From a virus, in IMG/VR virus record IMGVR_UViG_3300033151_000729, positions 1 through 60,589 of that record: a stretch of DNA of 60,589 nucleotides. One strand, written 5' to 3'. The position numbers and the translations under genes were made by a program. Shown here in pieces: positions 10,601 through 17,330 of the stretch (positions are counted from its first letter, which is position 1; each line of letters opens with the position of its first letter). Below the pieces are notes generated by a model. That model was given only the letters and a program-made list of their open reading frames with translations, had not been told where the DNA came from and searched no databases.

Positions 10601-11169
10601 GGATTACCGCTGTACTCACTGCAACCGATATATACTTAGAAGCGGTTATTACGCCCGGATCGGCTGTGATAGTCAAGAAAACTTTTGACTTGTCTCCGCT
10701 GTTAATTACCCAAATAGCAGAAATGCGTGTGTCTTACCGAATGGACGCAGCCCATGATTCCGGGGTTGTCGATGGGGGCATATCTGTTGGTGTCGAGATG
10801 GTAAGTGGAACGGACTATGCAAGGGCCGTGTACGAGACCGGAGACTTTGAGTACGTAGGCATACAAAAGCATATAGGTAACGAGGGAGAGGTTCGCACCA
10901 TGGTTCCCGAAAACTGGATATCTGGATCTGGAATGATTACAACATACTCAACGCTGACTTGTGATAGTGGGGATGGTATCCTGCTGACCTTCGGGGAAGA
11001 GGGAGAGGGGCAGAATGGAGAGGTGAATAAGGATAGTAGCTACAGGTGGGCAGATGGGCCTACCAGCGTAGATCTGATATTTAAATTATACGCTGAGCCA
11101 GATGTGATTACCTCGGCCCGTAAATTAATGGTAAGAATTAACGAGATAACCTTCAAGGCAGCGATATGA
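7678..11169 (+). CDS. Tail fibre / tail spike protein (1163 aa)
   Basis: Long protein rich in G, T, D and N. The N-terminal 200 residues contain the fibre-type pattern NPHGTVHSDLSDKGTNDHA, and a glycine-rich hinge (GGTGGTGGGG) lies near residue 855. The C-terminal third is beta-rich, as expected for a receptor-binding part. No catalytic depolymerase motif or chaperone-release site was recognised. It follows the giant virion protein and precedes lipoprotein genes. Its likely role is host attachment, inferred from composition, length and position. Confidence 0.75.
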   Translation: MSFEPEVVINEFSPEVVATGPPGSGGGTGTNDHNTALNRDLPDQHPQSAITALVTDLLAIVAAIQGLTDSKEDEGVAAGLITDLINASDPFTQYLLDSEANTVISENTDVAANKTHREITSGNPHGTVHSDLSDKGTNDHAVIDTALTVLANLLDRTTGENTGDQDLGPYALIETVLLKGNTDDPVFMPALDNDPANKKFVEDNAVAPGVLDDYLKLSGRAAEQVVTGDMAIQAGELRVMTFDTDPVWKVTEDFMENEGYHRRSGVWPRQQVITSGGIHGGSKSKDVITVDLTGANNGGLSLHGPATAYDPTGKFGQIIQLSRSVDDESGYQFEVTGTGSGLPFYLEPGDLVIIVSHDTHWQAHFIRQSTILPSGTVTEFPHAEGLIYYDQDARAFIAYNDESALAPKIGRDFHIRVYNDTGSALLKGKVCYLSGVHTDGVFTVSLAKSDLATTCLATIGFTDHEIGIGEHGYIKTLGVVEGLSNTGHTTAAALWLSDTTAGGYTETKPDSPSYCILLGTCGKVGDSDGSIDVKVDDEGNTDGLIKIYNGLILESYTVTVLSDEGVVTVLTERTGGGDLNLIFDGDFTHFDSTPAASIAINHGTDTVPVLNYVFIPKSTRDLTVTTTGFPAKDTGQYVPIGTFLCQSPETVETDGLLKFHAWSDHLAHTNGEGHFQHWNRWIREQPATYLKGITFNAIVGVGQFDVTATVGSMLQLHEHPTDPFDTTGLSVVYVFNDPVTSYKKVGDLTAELTDSSGGSLSGRMYSFVFWIAGNEGSGNDKLFCNLPSDSYSVAASAIRDTDGYTDRSIPKEFKGVGVLISRVTVRHQTTGGGTWTLLDLEDLREGAGGGTGGTGGGGVDSYLELTDTPNSFTGQAARTHIVNAGETGLEFAYPTGYRGNMTTAQRDALSDPALGDWILNTEFRLRRETYQGLAWVPDKYGWAERLEDYWEPHVFTIDPTGPDGWTYEVAGSPAGITAVLTATDIYLEAVITPGSAVIVKKTFDLSPLLITQIAEMRVSYRMDAAHDSGVVDGGISVGVEMVSGTDYARAVYETGDFEYVGIQKHIGNEGEVRTMVPENWISGSGMITTYSTLTCDSGDGILLTFGEEGEGQNGEVNKDSSYRWADGPTSVDLIFKLYAEPDVITSARKLMVRINEITFKAAI

Positions 11170-11816
11170 TGAAGAGAATATTCATTGCAATTCCTTTAGT
11201 TTTACTGACTGGCTGCGCTCCTAGTCCTGGTGAAATAAATCTAGCCATGTATAGAGAGTACCAGAAAGGAAGAACAGACCGCCTTATAATTCAGCAAGGT
11301 CAAAGCGCAGATCCGCTCCCACAAGGCAGTGGTGAAACCCCCTGCGGCCTAATATGTGAGAATGAATGCACTCAAGACTGCCTTGATCAATGCCCCGATA
11401 ACCTTGTTTGCACAGGCGAGTCGGATCAGAATTTTGACATAGCTATCAAGACCCCTGAAAGCATGTCCTCAAAAATAACAGCAAAAGGTGACGTTTATGT
11501 TGTTCAGGGGTCATCAAACGTGAATATACAAGTCGGCCCGAAAGTAATCGACCCTATGCAGCAGGCCAAGGCCGATCTATTGAGGTACCATTACCCAGGG
11601 TTAAGAACGTGGGATGACAAGTGGAATACCGTTATATCCCCCTGGGTGGAGCCCTTGGTGTCACTGGGGAAATGGTTCATAGGTGGCGACGTAGTTAAGG
11701 AATTCATTCGGAGGCCACACACTGACCAGTATAACTTATCTGATTCTGACATGGGGACTACCGGGCACCTCCAAGATTCAGCCAATCCGATCATGATAAA
11801 AGGAGAAGAACAATGA
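11166..11816 (+). CDS. Lipoprotein with Cys-rich segment (216 aa)
   Basis: Begins with a short basic N-terminus, a hydrophobic core and a lipobox (LTGC near residue 17), so it is predicted to be lipid-anchored to a membrane of a Gram-negative host. A Cys-rich segment around residues 58-83 (CGLICENECTQDCLDQCPDN) could form disulfides, as expected for a periplasmic protein. Overlaps the tail fibre stop by 4 bases and the next lipoprotein gene by 4 bases. May belong to a lysis or superinfection-exclusion cassette; function unknown. Confidence 0.7.
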   Translation: MMKRIFIAIPLVLLTGCAPSPGEINLAMYREYQKGRTDRLIIQQGQSADPLPQGSGETPCGLICENECTQDCLDQCPDNLVCTGESDQNFDIAIKTPESMSSKITAKGDVYVVQGSSNVNIQVGPKVIDPMQQAKADLLRYHYPGLRTWDDKWNTVISPWVEPLVSLGKWFIGGDVVKEFIRRPHTDQYNLSDSDMGTTGHLQDSANPIMIKGEEQ

Positions 11817-11938
11817 GAATCATACTTTATATAATAGTCGTTTGTTGTCTTGGTGGCTGCGCTTCACCACCTCTCACCCCAAGTGGTGACCCAATTGAAC
11901 GGGAAGATATCCCATATATCGCCGAAGGAGTCCGATGA
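11813..11938 (+). CDS. Small lipoprotein, Rz1-like candidate (41 aa)
   Basis: A 41-residue peptide (starts MRIILYIIVVCCLGGC) with a hydrophobic signal and an LGGC lipobox, followed by a short proline-containing tail. It overlaps both neighbours by 4 bases and has AGGAGAAGAAC before its ATG. Size and lipobox fit an outer-membrane spanin subunit, but the proline content is modest and the partner assignment is uncertain. It could be any small lipoprotein. Confidence 0.65.
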   Translation: MRIILYIIVVCCLGGCASPPLTPSGDPIEREDIPYIAEGVR

Positions 11939-12339
11939 AAAAAATCATATTCAGTATAGTGTTTGGTATTTTTTTACTGCATGAACCTCCCGCCGTTGGC
12001 GCTGCTAATCAGGACTGGAAGACCATAATGTATGAAATGGTCACAGAGATCAGAGCAGATGTAAAGGAGCTTCTTGCCTTGACCCCACGAATGGAGAGGG
12101 CCGAAAAAGACATTCAGGATCTTTGGGAAGTCGGGGATGCTCTCCGTGAAGAGGTTATTCGTGTTGAAGAAGAAGTTGCAATTATCGAGCACGAAAAAAA
12201 AAAAATGGCAGGGGATCTCTGGAACCATATCACCAATGACAAACAACGTGTTGCCGATAGAAAAGCATTAGTTGGCTCTGCACTGTCAGTGATACTTGCT
12301 ATGATGTCCCTTTGTGTTGCATGGTTTAAAAAGAATTAA
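11935..12339 (+). CDS. Membrane protein with signal, coiled coil and C-terminal TM segment (134 aa)
   Basis: An N-terminal signal-like segment (IIFSIVFGIFLLH) is followed by a charged helical region with coiled-coil character (about 25-105), a transmembrane helix near 112-128 (ALVGSALSVILAMMSLCVAW) and a basic end (FKKN). This fits an envelope protein whose coiled coil lies outside the cytoplasm. Together with the two preceding lipoproteins it could be part of a lysis or envelope-spanning set. No endolysin was recognised nearby, so this remains inference. Confidence 0.65.
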   Translation: MKKIIFSIVFGIFLLHEPPAVGAANQDWKTIMYEMVTEIRADVKELLALTPRMERAEKDIQDLWEVGDALREEVIRVEEEVAIIEHEKKKMAGDLWNHITNDKQRVADRKALVGSALSVILAMMSLCVAWFKKN

Positions 12340-12365
12340 AATAACTTTAAAAAGGAGTAGTTCCA

Positions 12366-13292
12366 ATGAGTGAAGCAAAACCCCAATACGAAACAGAAGC
12401 AGTATTGGACATTAACAGTCTCCCATGGGTAAAAAACATCGGTACTAAAATTGTGGACTTAGTGCCAATGAGCGCCACAGAAGCAGAGCGGTACATGTCC
12501 CACAAGATCTGTATGGATGATGCTATTAAAGATAACGGAGAAGGTTATCTGGTGAGATATAAAGATGGTTATGTTTCCTGGAGTCCAAAGACTCCGGCTG
12601 ATGAGGCTTATCGGCCTATTAGCACCAGATGCGAAACAAAAGCACCCAAAACAAGATCAAGTATCCCCCACTCCAAGACGGGCGTAACTATGATGCGACC
12701 TTATGCCGAAGGGGAGGATCTGGACGGAATTACGGTAAGCGAGCATGGTTCGCCGGTTAAAGGAGGCATGATTTGTCATGCCGAAGATAACGTGCAAGAC
12801 CAGTGGTATATTTCTCCTGAATACTATCGTGAAAACTATGTATCTATTGGCGCTACACAGACACTCGGATTAAACATCGGCCAAGCTTTACAGTCCGCTA
12901 AGGCGGGGAAGAAATTCTCCGCTGCCGGGTGGAATGGTAAAGGGATGTTTGTATACCACGTTACTGGCCACTTCGATATGAAGATGGCAGGTGGGTCAAT
13001 CATGATCGGGTGGACTCCTAATCAAGCCGATATGGAACGAGAGGATTATTATATTGTCGCTGAGCCTGATGAGGGCAAGGACAAGGTAGACGACTATCAA
13101 AGCCGAGTCGTCTACGAAAAGAACGAGTTGCAAGTCAAAATAGCAAAACTGATACCGTTCAACGAGTCCGCCAAGTTCAGGGAATTGCCCCCTGAGGATC
13201 AGGCTGACCTGAAAGAACAGCTATCCTGTATGGTTAAATACGTAGAAATTCTCAGTCGAAGAATTAAAAACTTTCCCAAGGAAGATAATTAA
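12366..13292 (+). CDS. Candidate anti-defence sponge: Tad2-like (DUF2829) + Acb2/Tad1-like fusion (308 aa)
   Basis: Three parts can be seen. Residues about 30-85 hold a phage-common segment ending in GYVSWSPKTPADEAYRP. Residues about 169-235 resemble DUF2829/Tad2: NIGQALQSAKAGKK, then AAGWNGKGMFV, then IMIGWTPNQADMEREDYYIV. Residues about 244-303 resemble the Acb2/Tad1 helical hairpin: QSRVVYEKNELQVKIAKLIPF, then Q..CMVKYVEILSRRIKNF. Known Tad2 proteins sequester the Thoeris signal, and Acb2 proteins sequester CBASS cyclic nucleotides. A fusion would be a cytoplasmic signal sponge against two defence systems. Family assignment is by eye from motif patterns. RBS AAAGGAG precedes ATG 12366. Confidence 0.72.
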   Translation: MSEAKPQYETEAVLDINSLPWVKNIGTKIVDLVPMSATEAERYMSHKICMDDAIKDNGEGYLVRYKDGYVSWSPKTPADEAYRPISTRCETKAPKTRSSIPHSKTGVTMMRPYAEGEDLDGITVSEHGSPVKGGMICHAEDNVQDQWYISPEYYRENYVSIGATQTLGLNIGQALQSAKAGKKFSAAGWNGKGMFVYHVTGHFDMKMAGGSIMIGWTPNQADMEREDYYIVAEPDEGKDKVDDYQSRVVYEKNELQVKIAKLIPFNESAKFRELPPEDQADLKEQLSCMVKYVEILSRRIKNFPKEDN

Positions 13293-13293
13293 T

Positions 13294-13926
13294 ATGGATA
13301 CCGCTAGTTTAATCACGCTAACCGCAGCCGGATCACTTGCATTCATAACCGGACTCCTGAAGGACGAGATAAAAGCCGCAAGGAGTGATTATAAAATTTA
13401 CAAGAATCGCTTTCTTGATACCAATGGCGACCCAAAAGACCCAGATGTTGGTTTGATGTGCAATCCCTCGACCGGAGTGTGGGGGCCGATTATCGTAGAC
13501 GAGTATTCTTACAGTCTGTTTCATGGATCCGAGAGGTTCGTGAGGTTCCGCCATATTGACCTTGCGAAGGGCACCGGGAAGCAGCGGCAATTATCCCTGG
13601 CAAAATTCGAAGCGGCAGCACGGGCCAAGCCAGAAAAACCCCTATCTGGTTTTGACTGGACAATGTTAGCGAACCATGGGTTCACGGCTTCCCCTGAAGA
13701 ACAAGACAAACCCGCACCTTTGGAAGATCTGTTAGAGCTGGTTCTTCTCGGTGAGGAGGGTTTAACCACTCAGCTTAAGAATGCAGCAACTTCTTATAAT
13801 TCAATGGCAACCTGCGTAACCAAATTGCGCAAGACGCTGGAGAATGGTGGCTCTGATCTCCAGATTGGGTTGTTGACCGAGAGCGTGCTGAAGAATCTCC
13901 AGGCTGCTGAGCGGAAAGAGAAATGA
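13294..13926 (+). CDS. Hypothetical protein with N-terminal hydrophobic segment (210 aa)
   Basis: The first 20 residues (SLITLTAAGSLAFITGLLK) form a hydrophobic helix that could be a membrane anchor; the rest is soluble and charged. It follows the anti-defence candidate by one base and is the last gene before a strong terminator at 13949-13978, so the two are probably co-transcribed. No family was recognised. Confidence 0.65.
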   Translation: MDTASLITLTAAGSLAFITGLLKDEIKAARSDYKIYKNRFLDTNGDPKDPDVGLMCNPSTGVWGPIIVDEYSYSLFHGSERFVRFRHIDLAKGTGKQRQLSLAKFEAAARAKPEKPLSGFDWTMLANHGFTASPEEQDKPAPLEDLLELVLLGEEGLTTQLKNAATSYNSMATCVTKLRKTLENGGSDLQIGLLTESVLKNLQAAERKEK

Positions 13927-13948
13927 CTAGTACCGTTGCCAAGTATCA

Positions 13949-13978
13949 AGCCAGTCCTTTGTTGGGCTGGCTTTTTTT
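13949..13978 (+). terminator. Rho-independent terminator
   Basis: AGCCAGTCC pairs with GGGCTGGCT across a short loop and is followed by a run of T. It closes the accessory transcription unit that ends at 13926. Confidence 0.9.
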
Positions 13979-14085
13979 ATGCACAACACATGCCAGGTTA
14001 GCAACTATAAAGAAATAGTTACATCTCCAGCACAGCTAGTACAAACAATAGACGTAACAAACCCTTGTTACCACACGTCTTTGCC

Positions 14086-14114
14086 TTGTTGATATCGTTT
14101 TCTAGCCCTATAGT
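14086..14114 (+). promoter_or_regulatory. Sigma70-type promoter for the 14180-15082 unit
   Basis: TTGTTG at 14086-14091 and TATAGT at 14109-14114 with 17-bp spacing. It lies in a 253-bp non-coding stretch after a terminator and upstream of the 14180 gene, which fits an independent transcription start. The same stretch holds a small hairpin (AACTAT...ATAGTT near 14000). Confidence 0.6.
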
Positions 14115-14179
14115 TCATCCAGAAACATTAAGAATAAATTATGGGGATTTTTATGAACGAAGAATACAAGGAGAAGGAT

Positions 14180-14686
14180 ATGGGTACTGGTTTTACTACA
14201 TCTGATGCAATTTTGACTCAGGCGATGTCAAGTGGTAATCTTGCAGGTGGGCGTAATGCCCTTTGGAATCAGGGCGGAGGTTCTATTGCTACCCCGTGGG
14301 CCGTGGAAGATGTTAAAGATACCGTTAACCAGCAGGCTGGCTGCATCAACGGTACACTTGAAAGCCTTACCAGGACTCTGTCCAACGACGCAACCAATGA
14401 TCGGATTACCGCTGGCTTTAGCCATGCTTGCGATAAAGCTGAAGCAGTAGCAGTTCGCAACTCTGAGCAGCTTTTCGCTTTGTCCCGTGACATTGACAAC
14501 AAGTTCGCCCTGGTAACGGCTCAGAACCATGGCCTTGAAATGACCATGAAAGATACCGAAATCTCTCGCTTGAAAGATGATCTCGCCGTATCCCGTGACA
14601 GAAATAACATCAGCGAGACTGTAGAGCGGACTTTGGCTACTTTCAAAAACTGCGGTTGTTGTGGCAATGGCAAACACCACGGTTGA
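14180..14686 (+). CDS. Hypothetical protein with Cys cluster, possible TGA readthrough (168 aa)
   Basis: Starts at the ATG at 14180 behind AAGGAGAAGGAT, the best ribosome site; in-frame ATGs at 14141 and 14153 are weaker alternatives. The body has a helical charged segment (about 95-155) and ends CGCCGNGKHHG, a Cys cluster. It ends with TGA followed by C, and the same frame stays open for 132 more codons with a Gly/Ser-rich linker (see 14687-15082). Its own function is unknown. It may be a small structural or host-interacting protein whose longer form is made by readthrough. Confidence 0.7.
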   Translation: MGTGFTTSDAILTQAMSSGNLAGGRNALWNQGGGSIATPWAVEDVKDTVNQQAGCINGTLESLTRTLSNDATNDRITAGFSHACDKAEAVAVRNSEQLFALSRDIDNKFALVTAQNHGLEMTMKDTEISRLKDDLAVSRDRNNISETVERTLATFKNCGCCGNGKHHG

Positions 14687-15082
14687 CTTCCTGGCGGAGG
14701 CTCCCGTGAAGATAGCGGGAGCCAAGGCGGAAACGCCGGGAGCGTGGAAGCCGCACCGGAAGGTGGAAGAGGTTTTGGTAGCTGTTATGATGACACCGCT
14801 GCTGAGATAGTAAATGACAATGACAATGACAATGACAATGACAATGACACAGAAGTAAACGTTAACGTCAACGTCAACAGTGATGATAGTGACGATGGTA
14901 ACGGCGGCGGAGGTAACGAAAAAGTTGTAATCTGTCACAACGGACAGCCCTTAGAAGTTGATACCTCTGCTCTCTTTGCTCATTATGGGCATGGTGACAC
15001 GTTAGGCCCATGTCCTGAACCTGCTGCTGAGGAGCCTGCTGCTGAGGAACCTGCTGCTGAGGAACCTGCTGCTGAGGCATAA
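14687..15082 (+). CDS. Low-complexity Asp/Asn-Pro/Ala repeat extension
   Basis: The frame immediately after the TGA at 14684-14686 remains open to 15082. It encodes a Gly/Ser linker (LPGGGSREDSGSQGGNAGS), an (ND)n repeat, an (NV)n repeat, a short globular-looking part (EKVVICHNGQPLEVDTSALF) and four PAAEE repeats. There is no ATG start and no good RBS; the only internal candidate is a GTG at 14744 with poor spacing. Either it is made by TGA readthrough of the upstream gene or it starts at the weak GTG. VICHNGQ...HYGHGD resembles a small His/Cys motif found in surface-displayed repeats, but no function can be assigned. Confidence 0.55.
   Translation, partial: LPGGGSREDSGSQGGNAGSVEAAPEGGRGFGSCYDDTAAEIVNDNDNDNDNDNDTEVNVNVNVNSDDSDDGNGGGGNEKVVICHNGQPLEVDTSALFAHYGHGDTLGPCPEPAAEEPAAEEPAAEEPAAEA
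14815..14850 (+). repeat. Six tandem TGACAA hexamers
   Basis: Six hexamer units (the last is TGACAC) encode the alternating Asn-Asp run. Slippage would change length by two residues per unit without breaking the frame. Confidence 0.95.
15020..15079 (+). repeat. Four tandem 15-bp repeats (PAAEE)
   Basis: Four copies of CCTGCTGCTGAGGAR (the last varies) encode PAAEE units at the end of the extension, a typical flexible spacer. Unit number could vary in frame. Confidence 0.95.
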
Positions 15083-15094
15083 TAGCTTTTTACA

Positions 15095-15126
15095 TGCAAA
15101 GCCGGGTCTGCTTTTCCGGCTTTGCA
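15095..15126. repeat. Perfect inverted repeat, 11-bp arms
   Basis: TGCAAAGCCGG and CCGGCTTTGCA are separated by 10 bases, between the stop at 15082 and the start at 15145. There is no clear T-run, so it may be a weak terminator, an mRNA-stabilising hairpin or a protein site. Confidence 0.75.
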
Positions 15127-15144
15127 TTAAGGGAAAATATCGAC

Positions 15145-15639
15145 ATGAATCAACAGACCGTAACTTTGTTATTGTCAATAGCAAATGAGTTAGACAAGGC
15201 CGCAAGGCAGTGCAACATTGCCAAGATATGGTTAAGGTCAAATTATTGCCCTGGACTAGCTATTAAAGCGAGGGTTGAAGCAAAAGAACGGTGGCGCTAT
15301 TCAAACATGATCCATGATCGCATTATCGACAGAGGTGGTGTAGTAACTGCGATTCCTGCTGTTCCAGCCATGCCTGCGGCTGGAACGGGATGGACAACTG
15401 AATCTGTTTTCGGCCTACTGGCACGGGCTGACCAAGCAGTTTTAGTTTTAATCGAAAATTGTATAACTCGACTAGCCAAAACACCGGACTATGTGACTAT
15501 GGCTTTTGTTGTAGGCGTTCAGGAAAAATTCTGGAAAGACGTTAACGAAATTAAAGAGATAGTTGACCAGACAGGACAAGCAGTCCCGTCTGGATTGCTT
15601 ATTTTGGATAACAAATACCTCAAAATGTATGAGGAATAA
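15145..15639 (+). CDS. Ferritin-like four-helix protein with degenerate metal site (164 aa)
   Basis: The pattern from about residue 50 on (helix, DRGG, Ala/Pro-rich VVTAIPAVPAMPA loop, long helices with AKTPDYVTMAFVVGVQEKF) resembles non-haem ferritins, where the second helix normally carries EExxH and the loop reads RGGRVVLPAIPAPP. Here the region aligned with EExxH reads KERWRYSNM, so the ferroxidase ligands look lost. Length (164 aa) is typical of the family. It may form a shell or bind a partner without oxidising iron. Start is ATG 15145, preceded by AAGGGAAAA. Similarity is by eye and could be convergent. Confidence 0.5.
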   Translation: MNQQTVTLLLSIANELDKAARQCNIAKIWLRSNYCPGLAIKARVEAKERWRYSNMIHDRIIDRGGVVTAIPAVPAMPAAGTGWTTESVFGLLARADQAVLVLIENCITRLAKTPDYVTMAFVVGVQEKFWKDVNEIKEIVDQTGQAVPSGLLILDNKYLKMYEE

Positions 15640-15864
15640 ATGAGCGATAACCAGCTATACTGGTCAGCACTACCTAAGCATAAAAAGGTAATTGTTGAAT
15701 ACGCCACTAAGAAGCATTGGAGCGGAACAGTATCAGGTTGTTTGAAGATTTATGGGTGCATTATATCTAGGATATGCGAGGCAGGTATCGGCCCGGAAAG
15801 AATACTTGATCGTCTTGACAAGATAATTGAAATATGCCGAGACGATCAAGATGAGGAGGGCTAG
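15640..15864 (+). CDS. Hypothetical small protein (74 aa)
   Basis: Directly follows the ferritin-like gene and ends convergently with the leftward gene at 15861, their stop codons overlapping in CTAG. Mostly helical and charged at the C-terminus (CRDDQDEEG). No family recognised; co-transcription with the upstream gene is likely. Confidence 0.6.
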   Translation: MSDNQLYWSALPKHKKVIVEYATKKHWSGTVSGCLKIYGCIISRICEAGIGPERILDRLDKIIEICRDDQDEEG

Positions 15865-16193
15865 GGTCTCTTGCCCTGTGACTGTTGTTGAGCCGCAGGA
15901 TGATGCTGCTGCGGGGCTTGTTGGTCTTCCGTTTTTCGGAAGTATTGTTGGTACATCTGCCCCACCAGCTTGATGAAACCCATAATAGCAAAGCCTCGCT
16001 CTGTGTCCGTCATCTGCCGAAAAATCACAGCAGGTACTTCAGGGTTACCTGCTGTGGCTTTTGCCTGGATAGCCTGCTCTATAGCTAACCCTTGGGCATG
16101 GATGTCAGCTGCTTTCGCAGGGGTGAGCGGATCACTGTCGTTCATTCTGTCCAGAATTCTTGATACCATGTCTGGTACATTGTTGTTACTCAT
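15861..16193 (-). CDS. Hypothetical protein with Q/H-rich tail (110 aa)
   Basis: Helical N-terminal body and a glutamine/histidine-rich C-terminus (QQAPQQHHPAAQQQSQ). The start overlaps the stop of the upstream leftward gene (ATGA), with AGGAGAAG as ribosome site. Last gene of the leftward block. No function recognised. Confidence 0.6.
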   Translation of the reverse strand: MSNNNVPDMVSRILDRMNDSDPLTPAKAADIHAQGLAIEQAIQAKATAGNPEVPAVIFRQMTDTERGFAIMGFIKLVGQMYQQYFRKTEDQQAPQQHHPAAQQQSQGKRP

Positions 16194-16465
16194 GCGATCT
16201 TCTCCTGTTTAATCTTTCTCTTTAACGGAGCGGCTACCCAGCTCCGCCACATTGCGGCCCGGATGACACAATACAGCTTATCATCCAAACCTTGTCCATA
16301 AAAGTGGGCAATAAACACCTTTTGAAAAATATCCACCTCATCTCTGAGGTCTTTAATAGCGTCGTAGCAATCGCACTCTGGGAAACCTTCATATACCCAT
16401 TCCTTTAGCACCCAATCCCCCTTTAGTGCCTTGAAACCGTAGGGGCAGGTTACTAGGGCTTTCAT
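16190..16465 (-). CDS. Hypothetical phage protein (91 aa)
   Basis: Good ribosome site (GGAGGATTGAGA) before ATG 16465. Contains two clustered cysteines (PECDCYDAIKDLRDE) and a basic C-terminal tail (LKRKIKQEKIA). Coupled to the next gene by a 4-base overlap. Function unknown. Confidence 0.65.
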   Translation of the reverse strand: MKALVTCPYGFKALKGDWVLKEWVYEGFPECDCYDAIKDLRDEVDIFQKVFIAHFYGQGLDDKLYCVIRAAMWRSWVAAPLKRKIKQEKIA

Positions 16466-16491
16466 TTCTCAATCCTCCGGTTATCGCTTTG

Positions 16492-16525
16492 AACCACCTG
16501 GGTATTGTGTGATACCTAGGTGGTT
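16492..16525. terminator. Hairpin between antA and the 16465 gene
   Basis: AACCACCT-GGTAT pairs with ATACC-AGGTGGTT with one mismatched position. A T-rich run follows on the + strand only, so as a terminator for the leftward antA transcript it is imperfect. It may act as an mRNA end-stabilising or attenuating hairpin. Confidence 0.6.
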
Positions 16526-16537
16526 TTTGTTTATTTA

Positions 16538-17317
16538 TTATTGCGCTGTTGCAAGAGCGAAGAGCTCCATGAAGGTATCTTCAAACCAGTGCGGTTGGGT
16601 ATGGGTAGGATGACCTCGGTAAGCATCGTTCTGTCCGTATTTTAGGCCTTTTTCTGTAATAGATTTGTAAGGCCTCGTCTCGCCCTTTGATCCTAATCGG
16701 GTCTTTGGCTCAAGGTATCCTATATTGACCAAGAGCTTGTTGAACGCTATTGATGACATACCGCAATTGTTCTTTTCGAGCAGGTCTTTCGCTGGACAAG
16801 GAACCCTGACTTTTTCAGTAAACTGCGGCAGCGCCCTGGTTGGAACTCCATTACCACTGTACACTTCGTGAATACCCACCAATAAACTATTTTCGGAAAA
16901 CTTCATCATCTTTGAAACGTGATCCAGCCCGACAAGTTCCATCTTGAATGCCCTTATCTCTACGTCCTCAACAACTGGAACCAGCCCGCCCTTTCCGATC
17001 TTCTCCCACTTGATGAAGTAGAGCCGGGCTTCTTTGCCTCTGACGGTATGTTCCATCATTGAAAGTTCTTTTGCGGTGTCTAAGGTTATGGCGTAGTCGA
17101 TGCGATTGTGACCGCCGCTGCCGGTTTGCTCAACATCTATGTTGAGCAAAATATAGTCCTGTCCTTCCGTGAAAAAAGGACTGTCGATAACCTTATGCTT
17201 CATCCAGTTGGAGAAATCCCGCTTGCTCTCAAGATAAGCGTGGAGCTGTCGGGCATCAGTAGCGGGAATTTGTTCACCTTGAAAGGTTCTCTGCTTGACG
17301 GGAATTAATTCTTGCAT
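16538..17317 (-). CDS. antA: AntA/AntB-type antirepressor (259 aa)
   Basis: Residues about 20-115 fit the AntA domain: DARQLHAYLESKRDFSNWMK, FFTEGQDYILL, then GGHNRIDYAITLDTAKELSM and ARLYFIKWE. The C-terminal part (about 170-255) resembles the second domain of phage antirepressors (CGMSSIAFNKLLVNIGYLE, then KGLKYGQN). Such proteins typically counteract a phage repressor or rewire host and phage transcription. Two oddities: a perfect 12-2-12 inverted repeat lies inside the gene at 17125-17150, and the leader upstream is shared with the KilA-N gene at 39277. Start is ATG 17317 with TTGGAGTT. Confidence 0.85.
   Translation of the reverse strand: MQELIPVKQRTFQGEQIPATDARQLHAYLESKRDFSNWMKHKVIDSPFFTEGQDYILLNIDVEQTGSGGHNRIDYAITLDTAKELSMMEHTVRGKEARLYFIKWEKIGKGGLVPVVEDVEIRAFKMELVGLDHVSKMMKFSENSLLVGIHEVYSGNGVPTRALPQFTEKVRVPCPAKDLLEKNNCGMSSIAFNKLLVNIGYLEPKTRLGSKGETRPYKSITEKGLKYGQNDAYRGHPTHTQPHWFEDTFMELFALATAQ
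17125..17150. repeat. Intragenic perfect palindrome in antA (12-2-12)
   Basis: TTTGCTCAACAT, two bases, ATGTTGAGCAAA. It encodes residues just after the GQDY segment of the AntA domain. See the matching elements in rha (27030-27056) and kilA-N (39448-39474). Confidence 0.95.
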
Positions 17318-17330
17318 CGTGGAACTCCAA

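Noticed and set aside
14228-14938. Long leftward frame (236 codons) opposite the 14180 gene
   Set aside because: Its repeat-like VIVIVIVI part is the shadow of the TGACAA repeat; no ribosome site or promoter; the + strand gene is better supported.
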